The notes: generated by a model not told the origin, from the letters alone. A stretch of 37,877 nt of DNA from Ignisphaera sp. (GCA_020833345.1 JAJHQM010000008.1:1-37877), one strand, 5' to 3'; positions 1-10,724 are shown, counted from the stretch's first letter. Program-made: numbers and translations.

Positions 1-303
1 TTTTTCAAGGTCTAGGAGTCTTTTCTTAAATTCTGGAGCTTTCTTACCATTTAATGTGTAGCCACCGATACTACCGTCAGCATTTATAACTCTATGACAT
101 GGTATTAAAATAGGCTTCTTATTTTTACTCAGTATCCTCGCTACAAGTCTGGGACTTACTTTGAGAACCTTTGCAATGTCCTTATATGTAGTGACGCAAC
201 CCAATGGTATTAGCTGTGTGAGTATATATACAGCCTCTTCTATATCACGCGTGTTCCACCTTCGTGCTACAACATTATTTTTACTAAACTCTATTACGAG
301 CAT
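1..303 (-). CDS. ogt: Methylated-DNA--protein-cysteine methyltransferase (Ogt/MGMT), C-terminus cut by window edge
   Basis: Reverse-strand translation from ATG at 303 gives ...KKPILIPCHRVINADGSIGGYTLNGKKAPEFKKRLL..., with the PCHRV active-site motif. Confidence 0.9.
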   Translation of the reverse strand, partial: MLVIEFSKNNVVARRWNTRDIEEAVYILTQLIPLGCVTTYKDIAKVLKVSPRLVARILSKNKKPILIPCHRVINADGSIGGYTLNGKKAPEFKKRLLDLEK

Positions 304-316
304 CTTAAAATAAGCC

Positions 317-1420
317 CTAGGTAAAGTCTTTTATGAAGTGCCCGTTTTCGTAAATTAAATCCTTATCTGCATATACCCTACCTCTTCTCATGTCCTTAAC
401 CATGTCCCAGTGAATTGATGAAGTATTCCTGCCCCCTGTCTTAAGGTATGCCGCTCCAAGAGCTACATGTATTGTGCCGCCAATCTTTTCATCAAATAGT
501 ATTTCCTTTGTAAACCTGGTTATATCATAGTTTAATCCAAATGCAATTTCACCAACTCTCCTAGCCCCCTCATCAACTGCAAGCATCTTCTTTAAAAATT
601 CCTCACCTTTAGCTGCTGTTGCTTCAACAACTTCTCCTCGCTTAAAAACAAGTTTAACTCCTTCAACTTCGTAACCACGGTAAATTGCAGGGTACTCAAA
701 AGTGATGAACCCATCAATGCTGTCTTCATGTGGTGCTGTAAACACTTCTCCTCCAGGCATGTTATTTTTACCATCATCATTAATCCACACTCTTCCCCCA
801 ACCTTAACTACAAGGTCTGTATTATCAGAAACTATATGCAGTTCATCAACTTTTGACAAGAGGGCAACTATTTTCTCTTGCTTCTTAGCTTGAGCAACCC
901 AGGCACTCACAGGGTCTGCTTCGTACAGCTTTAATGCTTTATGAACAAAGTCTTCAAATTCTATTGGAGACATCCCGGCTTCCTGCGCTAGTGCATTAGT
1001 GGGGTAGGGTGCAACAACCCACCTCAAATCACCTGCGGCATCTCTCTTCATAAAAATTTCTGTGAATATCTTGGTAGCCTTGGATCTCACCCTAACTCTC
1101 TCAGGGTCTATGCTTATAAGAGGTTTTGTGTGCTGTGGGGATAGGATATTTATCCTCACCGTTATTTTCTCCGCTATGAACTTGTCTATGGGCGATACAT
1201 ATTCAAGCAGTTCTTGTGGAGCATACCTATAGAAGATTTCTGATAACATATCATCAGCTATGGTAAGCCTAGGATAAGCACCTCTCATTACAACTTCCTT
1301 CCATAACTCTCTTATCAATGGCATAGCCTCAAGAGATCCCAAAATCAGCACCTCATCAAATTTCTTTACAGAGGTACAATAGTCAACAACAAGCTTGGCA
1401 TATTTATCAAGATCTTTCAA
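317..1420 (-). CDS. M29 family aminopeptidase (thermophilic metalloprotease)
   Basis: 367 aa ORF; GGEVFTAPHEDSIDGFITF and HVALGAAYLKTGGRNTSSIHWDMVKDMR motifs typical of M29. Confidence 0.9.
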   Translation of the reverse strand: MKDLDKYAKLVVDYCTSVKKFDEVLILGSLEAMPLIRELWKEVVMRGAYPRLTIADDMLSEIFYRYAPQELLEYVSPIDKFIAEKITVRINILSPQHTKPLISIDPERVRVRSKATKIFTEIFMKRDAAGDLRWVVAPYPTNALAQEAGMSPIEFEDFVHKALKLYEADPVSAWVAQAKKQEKIVALLSKVDELHIVSDNTDLVVKVGGRVWINDDGKNNMPGGEVFTAPHEDSIDGFITFEYPAIYRGYEVEGVKLVFKRGEVVEATAAKGEEFLKKMLAVDEGARRVGEIAFGLNYDITRFTKEILFDEKIGGTIHVALGAAYLKTGGRNTSSIHWDMVKDMRRGRVYADKDLIYENGHFIKDFT

Positions 1421-1599
1421 AGCTCTCAGCCAGAAACTTTCTAATTAATTCAATTTAAATTTCTTTAGGTAATTGGATATAACATAGCATGCTTACTAGC
1501 ATTAAGGTTTTAACTTGCTCAGCGAATTATAAGAAGGTAATCATATTTTCATTAGAGTGTAATTAGCTTAGGCGAAAGGTTCAAAGAGAATAACTTTAC

Positions 1600-3210
1600 T
1601 TAACTTCTTTCTGATATAAACTTCGCTATAGTTTTTGCGTATCCTCCAATTAATGCAATGACTGTGCTGATTATTGGAAATCCTTTAAACGCGTTGACAA
1701 TGAATGTGATATCGTCTTCATTAAGCGCCTTTACTATTAGTGCTATTAGGATGTAAAATGTTAGGAAGATGATGAAACCAGTTAGGACTCTTAATATACT
1801 CACGAATTTTGGTATGGGAATTAGGAATACAAGTAATGTGGGAATTACTGATAGAATTGAAGCAATATAAGTTTTGAAGACGTGATTGTAACTCACAGGT
1901 TTTGCTACATACCTCTTTACATAGTTTAGCAAGAAGAGAAGTCCTGCTACAGATGAGATTAAAGAGGCTGTAAGAAATCCCCATAGTTTCGCACTAACAG
2001 TTAATACATAGGATAAGGGTATAAATACTATTGAAGAAAGAATTGTGGAATACATGTTTACCTTGGTATCGCCAATAGCGTTGAACAGTGCAGGAATTGT
2101 TATGCTCCCTAGACCTGCCAATAGGTTTGGAGCCAGTAAAAGGGGTAGGAATGGAGATGCAAATATGTAATCTGCTCCATAGAAAAGGTACAGTATTTCT
2201 CTTGAGAAAATCATTGCAAAAACAGTTACTGGTATTACGATAATTGTTACGTACTTATTTGCTAAGTGAACAATTTTATTGAGTTCATTTTTGTTGTCGC
2301 AAACCTTTGTGAACAGAGGGAGAAGGGTTGCTGATATAGGGGTTGTGACAACTGTAATGAGCACGCATAGGTTTGCCATAGCCCTATACCCACCAACTTC
2401 TCTATTAGAGAGATTGTAGGCTAGCAATGCGTTTTGGTATATATTAGACACAAGCATTGGTATTAATGAGGCTACGTATAATGGCAAGCCATACCTAAGC
2501 ATGTCCTTGGCAACAACGCTAACGCTCATGCCATTGCCATTACCCTTACTAAATCCTCTTAAGATCCACACTAGGAACAGGAATGCCACAGCCAATGCAG
2601 AGACATAGCCAGCGACATTCCCTAGTAGAGCTCCTAATACGCCAAGTTGTAGTAACAGCAATAGGCATAAAGATGCAGCAGTTTTTACAATGCTATAAAC
2701 AATTTTTGTGAGAGCGGCTCCCATTACCTTCTCTAAACCTACAAATATTGAAAGCATTAAACTGTATGTACTTTGCAATAATACCACAATTGCAGTAACT
2801 CTTACATAAAATGCAAGGTCAGGCCTATTTATGAGTAGACTGACTAAAGGCTCTGCAAGGATAAAGCAAAGAGTTGAACCTATAACACCTAATGCAATCT
2901 TTGTCAAAAGAGAAGCCTTTATAACTGCTTTAACCATTCCTTCACTATTTTTTGCGTAAAATAGTTGACTGTACCTAGAGGCGGCTGTATCTATTCCAAA
3001 GGATAGAAGTGTTACTAGTGTTAATGGAGGAACGAGGGCTAGGGAAAAAGCTCCATAACCTTCGCTGGTCAAGATCCTGGCTATGACTATGGAGCCCAAG
3101 GCCAAGATTAAGTTATATGTGAATTCTCCAATAAAGAGAACAAAACTGCCTCTCGCTGCACTTTCAAGATGCTTCAAAGTTGCATATTCGTAGCTTTCAG
3201 AACCTGTCAA
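1600..3210 (-). CDS. Flippase / polysaccharide biosynthesis (MATE/Wzx-like) membrane protein
   Basis: 536 aa, about 12-14 hydrophobic segments, N-terminal GxxxxARILTSEGYGAFSLA pattern of polysaccharide exporters. Confidence 0.85.
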   Translation of the reverse strand: MTGSESYEYATLKHLESAARGSFVLFIGEFTYNLILALGSIVIARILTSEGYGAFSLALVPPLTLVTLLSFGIDTAASRYSQLFYAKNSEGMVKAVIKASLLTKIALGVIGSTLCFILAEPLVSLLINRPDLAFYVRVTAIVVLLQSTYSLMLSIFVGLEKVMGAALTKIVYSIVKTAASLCLLLLLQLGVLGALLGNVAGYVSALAVAFLFLVWILRGFSKGNGNGMSVSVVAKDMLRYGLPLYVASLIPMLVSNIYQNALLAYNLSNREVGGYRAMANLCVLITVVTTPISATLLPLFTKVCDNKNELNKIVHLANKYVTIIVIPVTVFAMIFSREILYLFYGADYIFASPFLPLLLAPNLLAGLGSITIPALFNAIGDTKVNMYSTILSSIVFIPLSYVLTVSAKLWGFLTASLISSVAGLLFLLNYVKRYVAKPVSYNHVFKTYIASILSVIPTLLVFLIPIPKFVSILRVLTGFIIFLTFYILIALIVKALNEDDITFIVNAFKGFPIISTVIALIGGYAKTIAKFISERS

Positions 3211-3235
3211 TGCACATCATCTTTGCTAACTGTAA

Positions 3236-3736
3236 TTACCTTCGTATCTCATGTAGTGCATGAGGAGCGATTTTACATATCAAATCTTTTAAGGCTAGCT
3301 CTACAGCATTGGGACTCCCTGGAATTACAAATACTGCTGATCTTTTCACAACATATGCTGTAGCACGAGAAAGATATGCTCTAATACCTACATATTTATA
3401 ACTGAGTTGTCTAAACAGTTCACCAAAACCGGGTATCACCTTTGTTGCAATGGGGTCTACAGCCTCTACACTAACATCCCTTTTGCTTAGTCCAGTACCA
3501 CCAGTTATAACAGTGACATCACAGCTTTCTACTAATTTAAGGACTAAAGACCTTATCTCCTCAACACTATTTCCAACAACATTATAGCTGTGAAGCACAG
3601 CATCAGGACAAAAGGTGTTGAGGGATTCCACTATAGGCTTTATCTCATCAGGCTTAAGCCCTTTAACCACAGAATCGCTGGTCACAATAAAGCATACAGA
3701 GAAAGGTTTCACACCCTCATGCTCATGCTTAGCCAT
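3236..3736 (-). CDS. moaB: MoaB/MogA-like molybdopterin-binding protein
   Basis: VTVITGGTGLSKRDVSVEA and VFVIPGSPNAVELAL motifs; start placed at MAKHEHEG (3736) because the longer ORF overlaps the rhomboid gene. Confidence 0.85.
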   Translation of the reverse strand: MAKHEHEGVKPFSVCFIVTSDSVVKGLKPDEIKPIVESLNTFCPDAVLHSYNVVGNSVEEIRSLVLKLVESCDVTVITGGTGLSKRDVSVEAVDPIATKVIPGFGELFRQLSYKYVGIRAYLSRATAYVVKRSAVFVIPGSPNAVELALKDLICKIAPHALHEIRR

Positions 3737-3746
3737 GGCACTCCCT

Positions 3747-5105
3747 TCATAAGTGAGCTGGGATAAAAAATAGCGTTTCTTCTTCAGCAACCTCTCTATC
3801 CTTATACATGACAACATAAAGTGCAGCAATAGAGGTTAACGTGGCCGCTGCTGCAAATGGGAAGATAACGTTAGGACCTATAGAGCCTGCAATATCTTCA
3901 CCAATAATTTCGCAACGATATGTTACCTTCTCACCTACAACAACCCTTACGTTAAACACCATTGGTATTACATTTATGACATTAGTAATTATAGTACCGT
4001 TAAAGCTTCTCAGGACATTATTTGAGTCGTACATTGCCAAACCGTCTACATCAAGAGATATCCTGACAGCATAATCGGGTACGAGTAGGTTGTTATTTAA
4101 ATACTTCAACGGTATAATAACGTTTTGAGGATGCCCCATAACATTTACAAGTAGTCCTGCCCATAAAAGCCTATTGAAAACTATCCTAGGGTCACTTTGT
4201 GAAGGTGCTATGTAATCTCCGCCTAATGCATAAACAGCTTGATCAGTAACCACGTTTTTTGTATTTTCATTTATTGCTGTTATGGTGTAAAAATATACCC
4301 CCGACATTGTTGGAGCTATTACAGTGGCGTAGGCTGCACCAACAATAACAGCTAAGAGAAGAATTGCTAGTATAAGTTTAGCTGTTTTGTCAAGACCTCT
4401 ACCCGTGTGCCACTCTATGAAAATGGGATGGTGAAGCTCATGCTCCGTAGTAAGAGGTCTTTTTGCTAGTGGATATATTAGAGCCAGCCCCCCTATAAAA
4501 CCCCCTGCATGAGCAAAAAATGCTACTCCTCCGAACTTGAGGTAGCCATAGATTACTTGTGTAGCAAACCAAAGTATTAAAAACCATGCTGCAGACATTG
4601 TGAAGCAAACAGGTATTAAGAATATGAAGTAACATCCTGATAATCTTCTCTGTGGAAATAGTAAGAGATAGGCTCCTAAAATGCCACTTATAGCACCAGA
4701 AGCACCTAAAGCCGGTATTACAAGATTTACACTACCCATGACGGGTATGAAGGATGTATGAAAAACTATGGCTAAGAGACCTGAGGCTAGGTATAGAGCT
4801 AGGTATTTTAAGTGACCAATTCTTCTTTCAACTGTGCTTCCAAAAAAGTATAGAAACCACATGTTAAAGAATATGTGAAAAATATCTGCGTGTATAAACA
4901 TACTTGTTAAAATTCTGTACCACTGAAGAGGTGTTTGAATTAGTGCAGGTACATAAGATAACATATCTATCCAATCCTGTGATATTTGAGCAAGGAAGTT
5001 TTGATAAGAAGTGAAAACATATATAATAACATTTATAGCTATTATAGTTAGTGTTACTAGTGGTTTCCCAGGTCTTCCTTTAAGCCATGTATATTCATAA
5101 GACAT
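3747..5105 (-). CDS. Rhomboid family intramembrane serine protease with C-terminal extension
   Basis: HIFFNMWFLYFFG, GASGAISGILGAYLLLFP (catalytic Ser) and HAGGFIGG (catalytic His); about 230 aa extra C-terminal domain ending in a TM helix. Confidence 0.9.
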   Translation of the reverse strand: MSYEYTWLKGRPGKPLVTLTIIAINVIIYVFTSYQNFLAQISQDWIDMLSYVPALIQTPLQWYRILTSMFIHADIFHIFFNMWFLYFFGSTVERRIGHLKYLALYLASGLLAIVFHTSFIPVMGSVNLVIPALGASGAISGILGAYLLLFPQRRLSGCYFIFLIPVCFTMSAAWFLILWFATQVIYGYLKFGGVAFFAHAGGFIGGLALIYPLAKRPLTTEHELHHPIFIEWHTGRGLDKTAKLILAILLLAVIVGAAYATVIAPTMSGVYFYTITAINENTKNVVTDQAVYALGGDYIAPSQSDPRIVFNRLLWAGLLVNVMGHPQNVIIPLKYLNNNLLVPDYAVRISLDVDGLAMYDSNNVLRSFNGTIITNVINVIPMVFNVRVVVGEKVTYRCEIIGEDIAGSIGPNVIFPFAAAATLTSIAALYVVMYKDREVAEEETLFFIPAHL

Positions 5106-5214
5106 TGTTTAAGGGCACCGCTAGCTGATGCTTATTACTTCACATGCTTTCAGCTTTAAAATACTTATGCTTAAGCAACGCTCTAAAAGCTATTTAAAAT
5201 ACCTATGCCTATGC

Positions 5215-6120
5215 TTATGGCACATAAATACGAACTCCAGCTTTACCAAGAGGAATTCCTGCATCTATTGATATGGGTAAGCACTTTGCTGCAAGAGCAT
5301 AAACTATAGGCTTTCTTAAGATTTCTGCAACTTCTGTTATGTACTCATAGTTAGCCATACCTTTTGAGAAAATTACATCGCTGTTTTTAATTAATACCTT
5401 AACCTCTTCCTTAAGCTCTTGAAGGAATATGCTTGACGCGTCACTACCAGTATCGTAAACACCATCAAAGCTCTCACTAAGCATTGCAACCTTAGCATCA
5501 GTTACAGTTACATCGTTTTGAAATGCCCCTCCCTTAATAACAGCATAAACCTTAGTTTCACCACCTCTTAGTACATCAGCTATAAGCCTATCAAAAACAG
5601 CTTCACCAGCATTATCAAGTATCATAACAACATTTCTTGATTTTAGCAGCAAATTCAATGCCTTATCAATATCTCCATAAATTTGCAAATCCAGAGCTCT
5701 ATTCATAATTTCCTCAATTTTTGGTGAAATATAATCAGATACTCCAATATCGAGAAGATTGCCAGCCAAGGAAAACTGCAAGGCTCTATAAAGCCTAATT
5801 CTAGGCTCCTTCTCTAAAAACACAACCTTTTTTGCAATTTCATATATCTTCAAAGCTTCTCGATGCGCTCGCACCTTATACTCAAAATAAGGATCAGGAT
5901 TGTTTAAAACATGCTTAATATATCTAAATAGCTTCGTAGCCAACTCTGTTGGAATACATATGTCTTTATTGCTTAAACAGTTATTGAGAAAACCTTGTAT
6001 GATCTCAAGTACACCTTTCATTGCATGTAACTTGACATCGGAGCTGATATTTGCTACTCTTTCTAAGTCTCTATACCTTACATTTACCTGACACGCTATG
6101 CATTGTGGATGTAGCTTCAC
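5215..6120 (-). CDS. DUF89 / ARMT1-like damage-control phosphatase family protein
   Basis: N-terminal CIACQVNVR and NVVMILDNAGEAVFDRLIADVL motif of the DUF89 family. Confidence 0.88.
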   Translation of the reverse strand: MKLHPQCIACQVNVRYRDLERVANISSDVKLHAMKGVLEIIQGFLNNCLSNKDICIPTELATKLFRYIKHVLNNPDPYFEYKVRAHREALKIYEIAKKVVFLEKEPRIRLYRALQFSLAGNLLDIGVSDYISPKIEEIMNRALDLQIYGDIDKALNLLLKSRNVVMILDNAGEAVFDRLIADVLRGGETKVYAVIKGGAFQNDVTVTDAKVAMLSESFDGVYDTGSDASSIFLQELKEEVKVLIKNSDVIFSKGMANYEYITEVAEILRKPIVYALAAKCLPISIDAGIPLGKAGVRIYVP

Positions 6121-6270
6121 TCTTAAGCACCGTTTACTTCTAAGTCTTTAAGTACTTTAAGCTATGTTAAAAGAGGGTATTTGTAAATGTTTTTGTTATT
6201 TATTATTGCACCTATAAAGCTTATTAGAATTTTTTACTTGCAACATCTTTAAGCTTACGCTATTGTTATT

Positions 6271-7740
6271 TTACCCAGGCAACTTCTTTTTCATGTAGTA
6301 CAAACCTATAGATAGATACAGTGGTAAAAATTCTAATCTTCCAAGATACATAGCCGTAATTAGGATTATTTTTGCTGTCGGCGGAAGGGAGGCGGATGTT
6401 ATTCCTACTGAAAGTCCTACACAAGATAAAGCTGATGTTGCTTCAAATACTGAGTCTAAAAAGCTGTAATTAGTGAGGTTGCTGGTTATTAACATAAGGT
6501 GTAACCCTACTGATAATAGTAATAGTGTTATAGCGTATAGCATTATGTAGGACATTGTTGAGTCAACAGAGGCCTCATCAATAACCTCACGCCCCAACCT
6601 CCTGACTACTATGATATTTTTCGGCATTACAACTCTCTGAATGTCCCATACAATAACCTTTAATGCTATTACAATTCTGCGAATCTTAATCCCGCCAGCT
6701 GTAGAAAAAGTTGCACCTCCTATGATCATAGCCAATATTATTATAGTCTTTAAGGCATCAGGATACGTACTTATGTTGCCAACTTGGAATCCCGTAGTTG
6801 TATATCCTGAAATCAAGTGGTATATTGCAAGAACTGTATCGAGTCTAAATAATTTAGTTAGCGCAATGGTTAAAGTGAGGAGCAGTAAAAGAATTGTGAA
6901 AAAGCCCTGCACTTCAAGTGATTTTGCAAATTCTTTTAATCGCATTTTTAACAAAAGGTATAGATCCCTAAAGTTCTGAGCACCCAAGATCATTACTACT
7001 AATGAGGCTGGTAATATCATTTGAGCACCTTGAAAATACCAGTATCCAATATTCTGAGCTTTTGATGACATGCCTCCTGTTGCTATACCAGTCATGGAAT
7101 GTATAAGAGCGTCTAATGGCTCCATACCACTCATGAAAAGAAGCAAAAAACCTAGTAATGTGAATACTATATAAATAGCAAATAGGTCTTGAATTGTTCT
7201 TCTAATTGTTGATGCAAGTCTATGTCCTCTTTCTATGGTATACATTCTGATTAGAGAGGGGTGTATGAAAGGCAGTATTGCACCTGCTATAACTACGGTT
7301 CCGAGCTCGCCTAGCCACTGTGTCAAGGCTCTCCACGTAAGTATGACATATGGTAATGAATCTAGGTCTGCTAAGATTGACAAACCCGTTCCGGTAAATC
7401 CACTAGTGGATTCAAAGAAAGCATTTAATGGATCTAAGCCCAGCGCCATCACGTAAATTATTGTCGAAGAAAGGGGAACTGTAAGCCATGTAAGACATGT
7501 GGTAATCATTAATTCAACAGTACTTTCTAGTGTGTATTTCCTATTTATATACGCTACAAATGACCAAAGGAATAACAATATTAGAACAGAAATGAGATAC
7601 TTTATAGATATCAGAAAGCTTTTAACATCATTTAATAGGCGGTAGTAAGTGCTGAAGACAATTCCAATGACGAATGCCATGAGCATTACAGCTAGGTTTA
7701 TTTGAGCTATAGCAAATATTACTGCTCTTACTCTATTCAA
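6271..7740 (-). CDS. trkH: TrkH family potassium transporter
   Basis: 489 aa polytopic; repeated selectivity-filter-like segments (ESTSGFTGTGLS, HSMTGIATGGMS, HLISGYTTTGFQVG, EATSALSCVGLSVG). Confidence 0.92.
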   Translation of the reverse strand: MNRVRAVIFAIAQINLAVMLMAFVIGIVFSTYYRLLNDVKSFLISIKYLISVLILLFLWSFVAYINRKYTLESTVELMITTCLTWLTVPLSSTIIYVMALGLDPLNAFFESTSGFTGTGLSILADLDSLPYVILTWRALTQWLGELGTVVIAGAILPFIHPSLIRMYTIERGHRLASTIRRTIQDLFAIYIVFTLLGFLLLFMSGMEPLDALIHSMTGIATGGMSSKAQNIGYWYFQGAQMILPASLVVMILGAQNFRDLYLLLKMRLKEFAKSLEVQGFFTILLLLLTLTIALTKLFRLDTVLAIYHLISGYTTTGFQVGNISTYPDALKTIIILAMIIGGATFSTAGGIKIRRIVIALKVIVWDIQRVVMPKNIIVVRRLGREVIDEASVDSTMSYIMLYAITLLLLSVGLHLMLITSNLTNYSFLDSVFEATSALSCVGLSVGITSASLPPTAKIILITAMYLGRLEFLPLYLSIGLYYMKKKLPG

Positions 7741-7796
7741 TAAACATGCCCTGCGACAGTCTATAGTAAAATTCTAAAAGGTATGTTGCCGTTTTT

Positions 7797-8207
7797 CTAC
7801 TGCTCTACCGGAACAAACTTAATTCCATAAACTATTACCCCCTCATCAGATTCCTCCCATATTCTCCTAAGGGTTGCTTCTACAGGCATGCCTATGTATA
7901 CTTCCTCAGGCTTTACATCAGTTAGTGTTGATAGTACCTTTACACCATTTTCAAGTTCTATTAGCGCTACTATAATTGGCGCTTGGTGTCTATAGCCCTC
8001 TGGAACGCTATGTTCTATAGCAAAGCTAAGTACTTTACCTCTTTTTGGTAGTTCCACCTTTTCAACATCTAAGTTGCCACAATAAGGGCACGCAGTCTTA
8101 GGTGGGTAAAACACCTTGTAGCACTTCTTGCACTTTCCCCCCTCCAACCTATATCTAGCCCCCTTTTCTCTCCAAACTCTCGCAGGGGACATTCTCATAC
8201 TCATCAC
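7797..8207 (-). CDS. DUF35 OB-fold/zinc-ribbon protein (acyl-CoA associated)
   Basis: CKKCYKVFYPPKTACPYCG rubredoxin-like zinc ribbon; ATGA-type overlap with thiolase gene; SD GGAGGTGAT upstream. Confidence 0.93.
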   Translation of the reverse strand: MMSMRMSPARVWREKGARYRLEGGKCKKCYKVFYPPKTACPYCGNLDVEKVELPKRGKVLSFAIEHSVPEGYRHQAPIIVALIELENGVKVLSTLTDVKPEEVYIGMPVEATLRRIWEESDEGVIVYGIKFVPVEQ

Positions 8208-9355
8208 CTCCTTAACACTATAACTGAGGTTAAAGTAACAACACCACCAGTATTCATAGCCACGCCAATTTCAGCCTTACTTACCTTTACACCAGGGAAG
8301 TCTCCTCGCAGTTGCATAGCTACCTCAGCTACCTGATACACTCCCGTGGCACCTACAGGATGTCCTCTGGCTTTTAACCCGCCACTGAGATTTATTGAAG
8401 GTCTATCCCCAGCTGCAAACCTTCCCTCCCTAACCAGCTTCCAAGCCTCACCAAAATTAGCAAAGCCCATGCCCTCAATGGATAGTAGAGCTGTTATTGT
8501 AAATGCATCGTGAATTTCCGCAATATCTATTTGCCTAGGCTCAGCATTAGCCATTTTGTATGCTTTTTCGCTTGCTGTGAGTATACTTGTAGGCTTTAAC
8601 AAATCTTCTCTTGATGATAGATCTAGGCTATCGCCACCCAGGCCAATCCCGGCAACTTGTATTGGTGTATCTGTAATCTTTCTAATAACATCTTCTGAAG
8701 CAAGCAATATTGCTGCAGCACCATCACCTACTGGTGCAGAATCCAAAAGCCTAATGGGATCTGCTACTACGGCTGATCTTAGAACATCCTCAACTGTTAT
8801 CCTATTTCTTAGCTGTGCATATGGATTTTTAGATCCGTATTCATGCATTCTCACAGGCCATAGAGCTAAGTCCTCTCTTTTTGCTTCATACCTATGCATG
8901 TAAAGCCTCATTACAAGGGCATTAAGTGCAACAAAGCTAGCACCATATATTGCCTCATGTTCAAAGTCAGCAGCTTGGGCTAGTGCCAGAGTTACTGAGC
9001 TTGTCGGATAATCAGCCATCTTCTCTAAGCCTACAACCAATATCTGGTCGTAGAGACCAGATGCAACAAGGGCATAGCCTGTTGCTACGGCATATCCTCC
9101 GCTTCCACATGCTGCCTCTACCTTAAATCCTCCTTTACCCCTAAGACCTATTGCATCAGCAACAAGAGCTGCGAGAGAGTCTTGCTGATACAGCGAGCTA
9201 CTTAGCATGTTACCTACAACTATCGCCTTAGGGCTGCATTCCTTAACATCATTTAGCAAGTTCTTAACAGCCATGTGTGCGAGTTCTTGAAACCCTTTAT
9301 CATAATGCCTATCAACCTTAGTCATTCCAACTCCGGCCACATATACCCTTCTCAA
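8204..9355 (-). CDS. Archaeal thiolase (acetyl-CoA acetyltransferase-like)
   Basis: VEAACGSGGYAVATGYALVASGL nucleophilic Cys region and GGLKARGHPVGATGVYQ motif. Confidence 0.93.
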   Translation of the reverse strand: MRRVYVAGVGMTKVDRHYDKGFQELAHMAVKNLLNDVKECSPKAIVVGNMLSSSLYQQDSLAALVADAIGLRGKGGFKVEAACGSGGYAVATGYALVASGLYDQILVVGLEKMADYPTSSVTLALAQAADFEHEAIYGASFVALNALVMRLYMHRYEAKREDLALWPVRMHEYGSKNPYAQLRNRITVEDVLRSAVVADPIRLLDSAPVGDGAAAILLASEDVIRKITDTPIQVAGIGLGGDSLDLSSREDLLKPTSILTASEKAYKMANAEPRQIDIAEIHDAFTITALLSIEGMGFANFGEAWKLVREGRFAAGDRPSINLSGGLKARGHPVGATGVYQVAEVAMQLRGDFPGVKVSKAEIGVAMNTGGVVTLTSVIVLRR

Positions 9356-9488
9356 TACCTATCGCCAACTAGTGAACAAGTTTTGAAGGGGCTATATAAA
9401 GCATATTTTCCTGTCTAGAAAACTATCCTATTAGATGTCTTTAGTCATGCCCACTGAAAGATGATGAGTATCGGGGTATAGGAATACT

Positions 9489-10634
9489 ATGAATGACTAT
9501 AGAAAGCATTTCTGGAGCCTTCTAAGACCTGATGCCGTCGCAGCTTTACATAATGAAGTATTTAAAAATGCTCTCAGCTGGTATTATGCTGTTTTACTAG
9601 AGGATTACCCCGCAAAGTTCCACATAGCTAAGGCTATTGAAATACCAAAGGACGTAAAGCTTGAAAGTTGCGATATCGAATGCCTATGGGGTGTTCATAA
9701 AGAGCTTGAGAAAGGTTTTGTATCGTTATGGAACGAAATTAAGAAAAATAGGATTCTGTTTAGAGAGTTTAAGAAGGTATATGGAGAGAGTTCAAGAAAT
9801 TTCATAGATGTTAAGGTGGAGATAGCTTATAGGATACTAAAGAGCTGTAGTTTCTGTGAATGGCGTTGTGGTGTTGATAGAGTAAGTGGTAAAACTGGCA
9901 CCTGTAGGCTAAGTACAAAGAGTTATGTTCACAGCTGGTTTCTTCATGTGGGTGAGGAAGCCCCCTTAGTACCAAGTGGTACGATATTTTATGGAAGTTG
10001 TAACTTCAGATGCGTTTTTTGCCAAAACTGGGATATTTCTCAAGAAAACCCATTTGGAGGTGTAGAGGTAGGGCCTCGGCAACTAGCGTTAATACAAAAA
10101 GAGTTGAAGAGTGATGGAGCTAGAAATGTAAACCATGTTGGTGGTGAGCCAACGCCAAATATTCATAACATACTGGAAAGCTTAAAGTACCTAGACATTA
10201 ATGTTGTGCAATTGTGGAATAGCAATTTTTACATGAGCCTAGAAGCTATGGAGCTGCTTAAGCATGTAATAGACATATGGTTGCCTGACTTTAAGTATGG
10301 TAACAATGAGTGTGCTTTAAGGCTTTCGAAAGTGCCTAAATATGTTGATATTGTTGGAAGAAATCATAAGATTGCCATTGAATGGGGGGACATGATAGTA
10401 AGGCACCTTGTTTTGCCAAATCATGTAGAGTGTTGCTCTAAGAAAGTGCTGAAGTGGATTGCTGATAATCTACCGAAAGAGAAGGTCTTGATAAACATCA
10501 TGGATCAGTACCGCCCAGAATATAGAGCCTATGAATACAGAGATATTGCTAGAAGACCCTATAGAGAAGAGTTGGAGGAGGTATACGGTTATGCTGAGAA
10601 GCTAGGCCTGTTGTGGAGGGACATATCACGCTAA
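9489..10634 (+). CDS. Radical SAM protein, PflA/AmmeMemoRadiSam-like
   Basis: CSFCEWRCGVDRVSGKTGTCRL upstream Cys motif and GSCNFRCVFCQNWDIS radical SAM CxxxCxxC. Confidence 0.9.
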   Translation: MNDYRKHFWSLLRPDAVAALHNEVFKNALSWYYAVLLEDYPAKFHIAKAIEIPKDVKLESCDIECLWGVHKELEKGFVSLWNEIKKNRILFREFKKVYGESSRNFIDVKVEIAYRILKSCSFCEWRCGVDRVSGKTGTCRLSTKSYVHSWFLHVGEEAPLVPSGTIFYGSCNFRCVFCQNWDISQENPFGGVEVGPRQLALIQKELKSDGARNVNHVGGEPTPNIHNILESLKYLDINVVQLWNSNFYMSLEAMELLKHVIDIWLPDFKYGNNECALRLSKVPKYVDIVGRNHKIAIEWGDMIVRHLVLPNHVECCSKKVLKWIADNLPKEKVLINIMDQYRPEYRAYEYRDIARRPYREELEEVYGYAEKLGLLWRDISR

Positions 10635-10724
10635 TCTTAAATTCTTGCTAAGAGTTGAAAATGTGTATGGACTCGCTACTTAAATACTAATCGATTTACT
10701 ACTAGCTATACATCAGGGCTCTTC

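Noticed and set aside
6641-6979. 112-aa forward ORF antisense to TrkH
   Set aside because: Opposite strand of a clear transporter gene; no independent signals.
8556-8903. 115-aa forward ORF antisense to thiolase
   Set aside because: Lies entirely within a confidently assigned gene; composition artefact.
9440-9490. agatgatgag upstream of the radical SAM gene as a C/D box sRNA C box
   Set aside because: No matching D/D' boxes at proper spacing; chance match.
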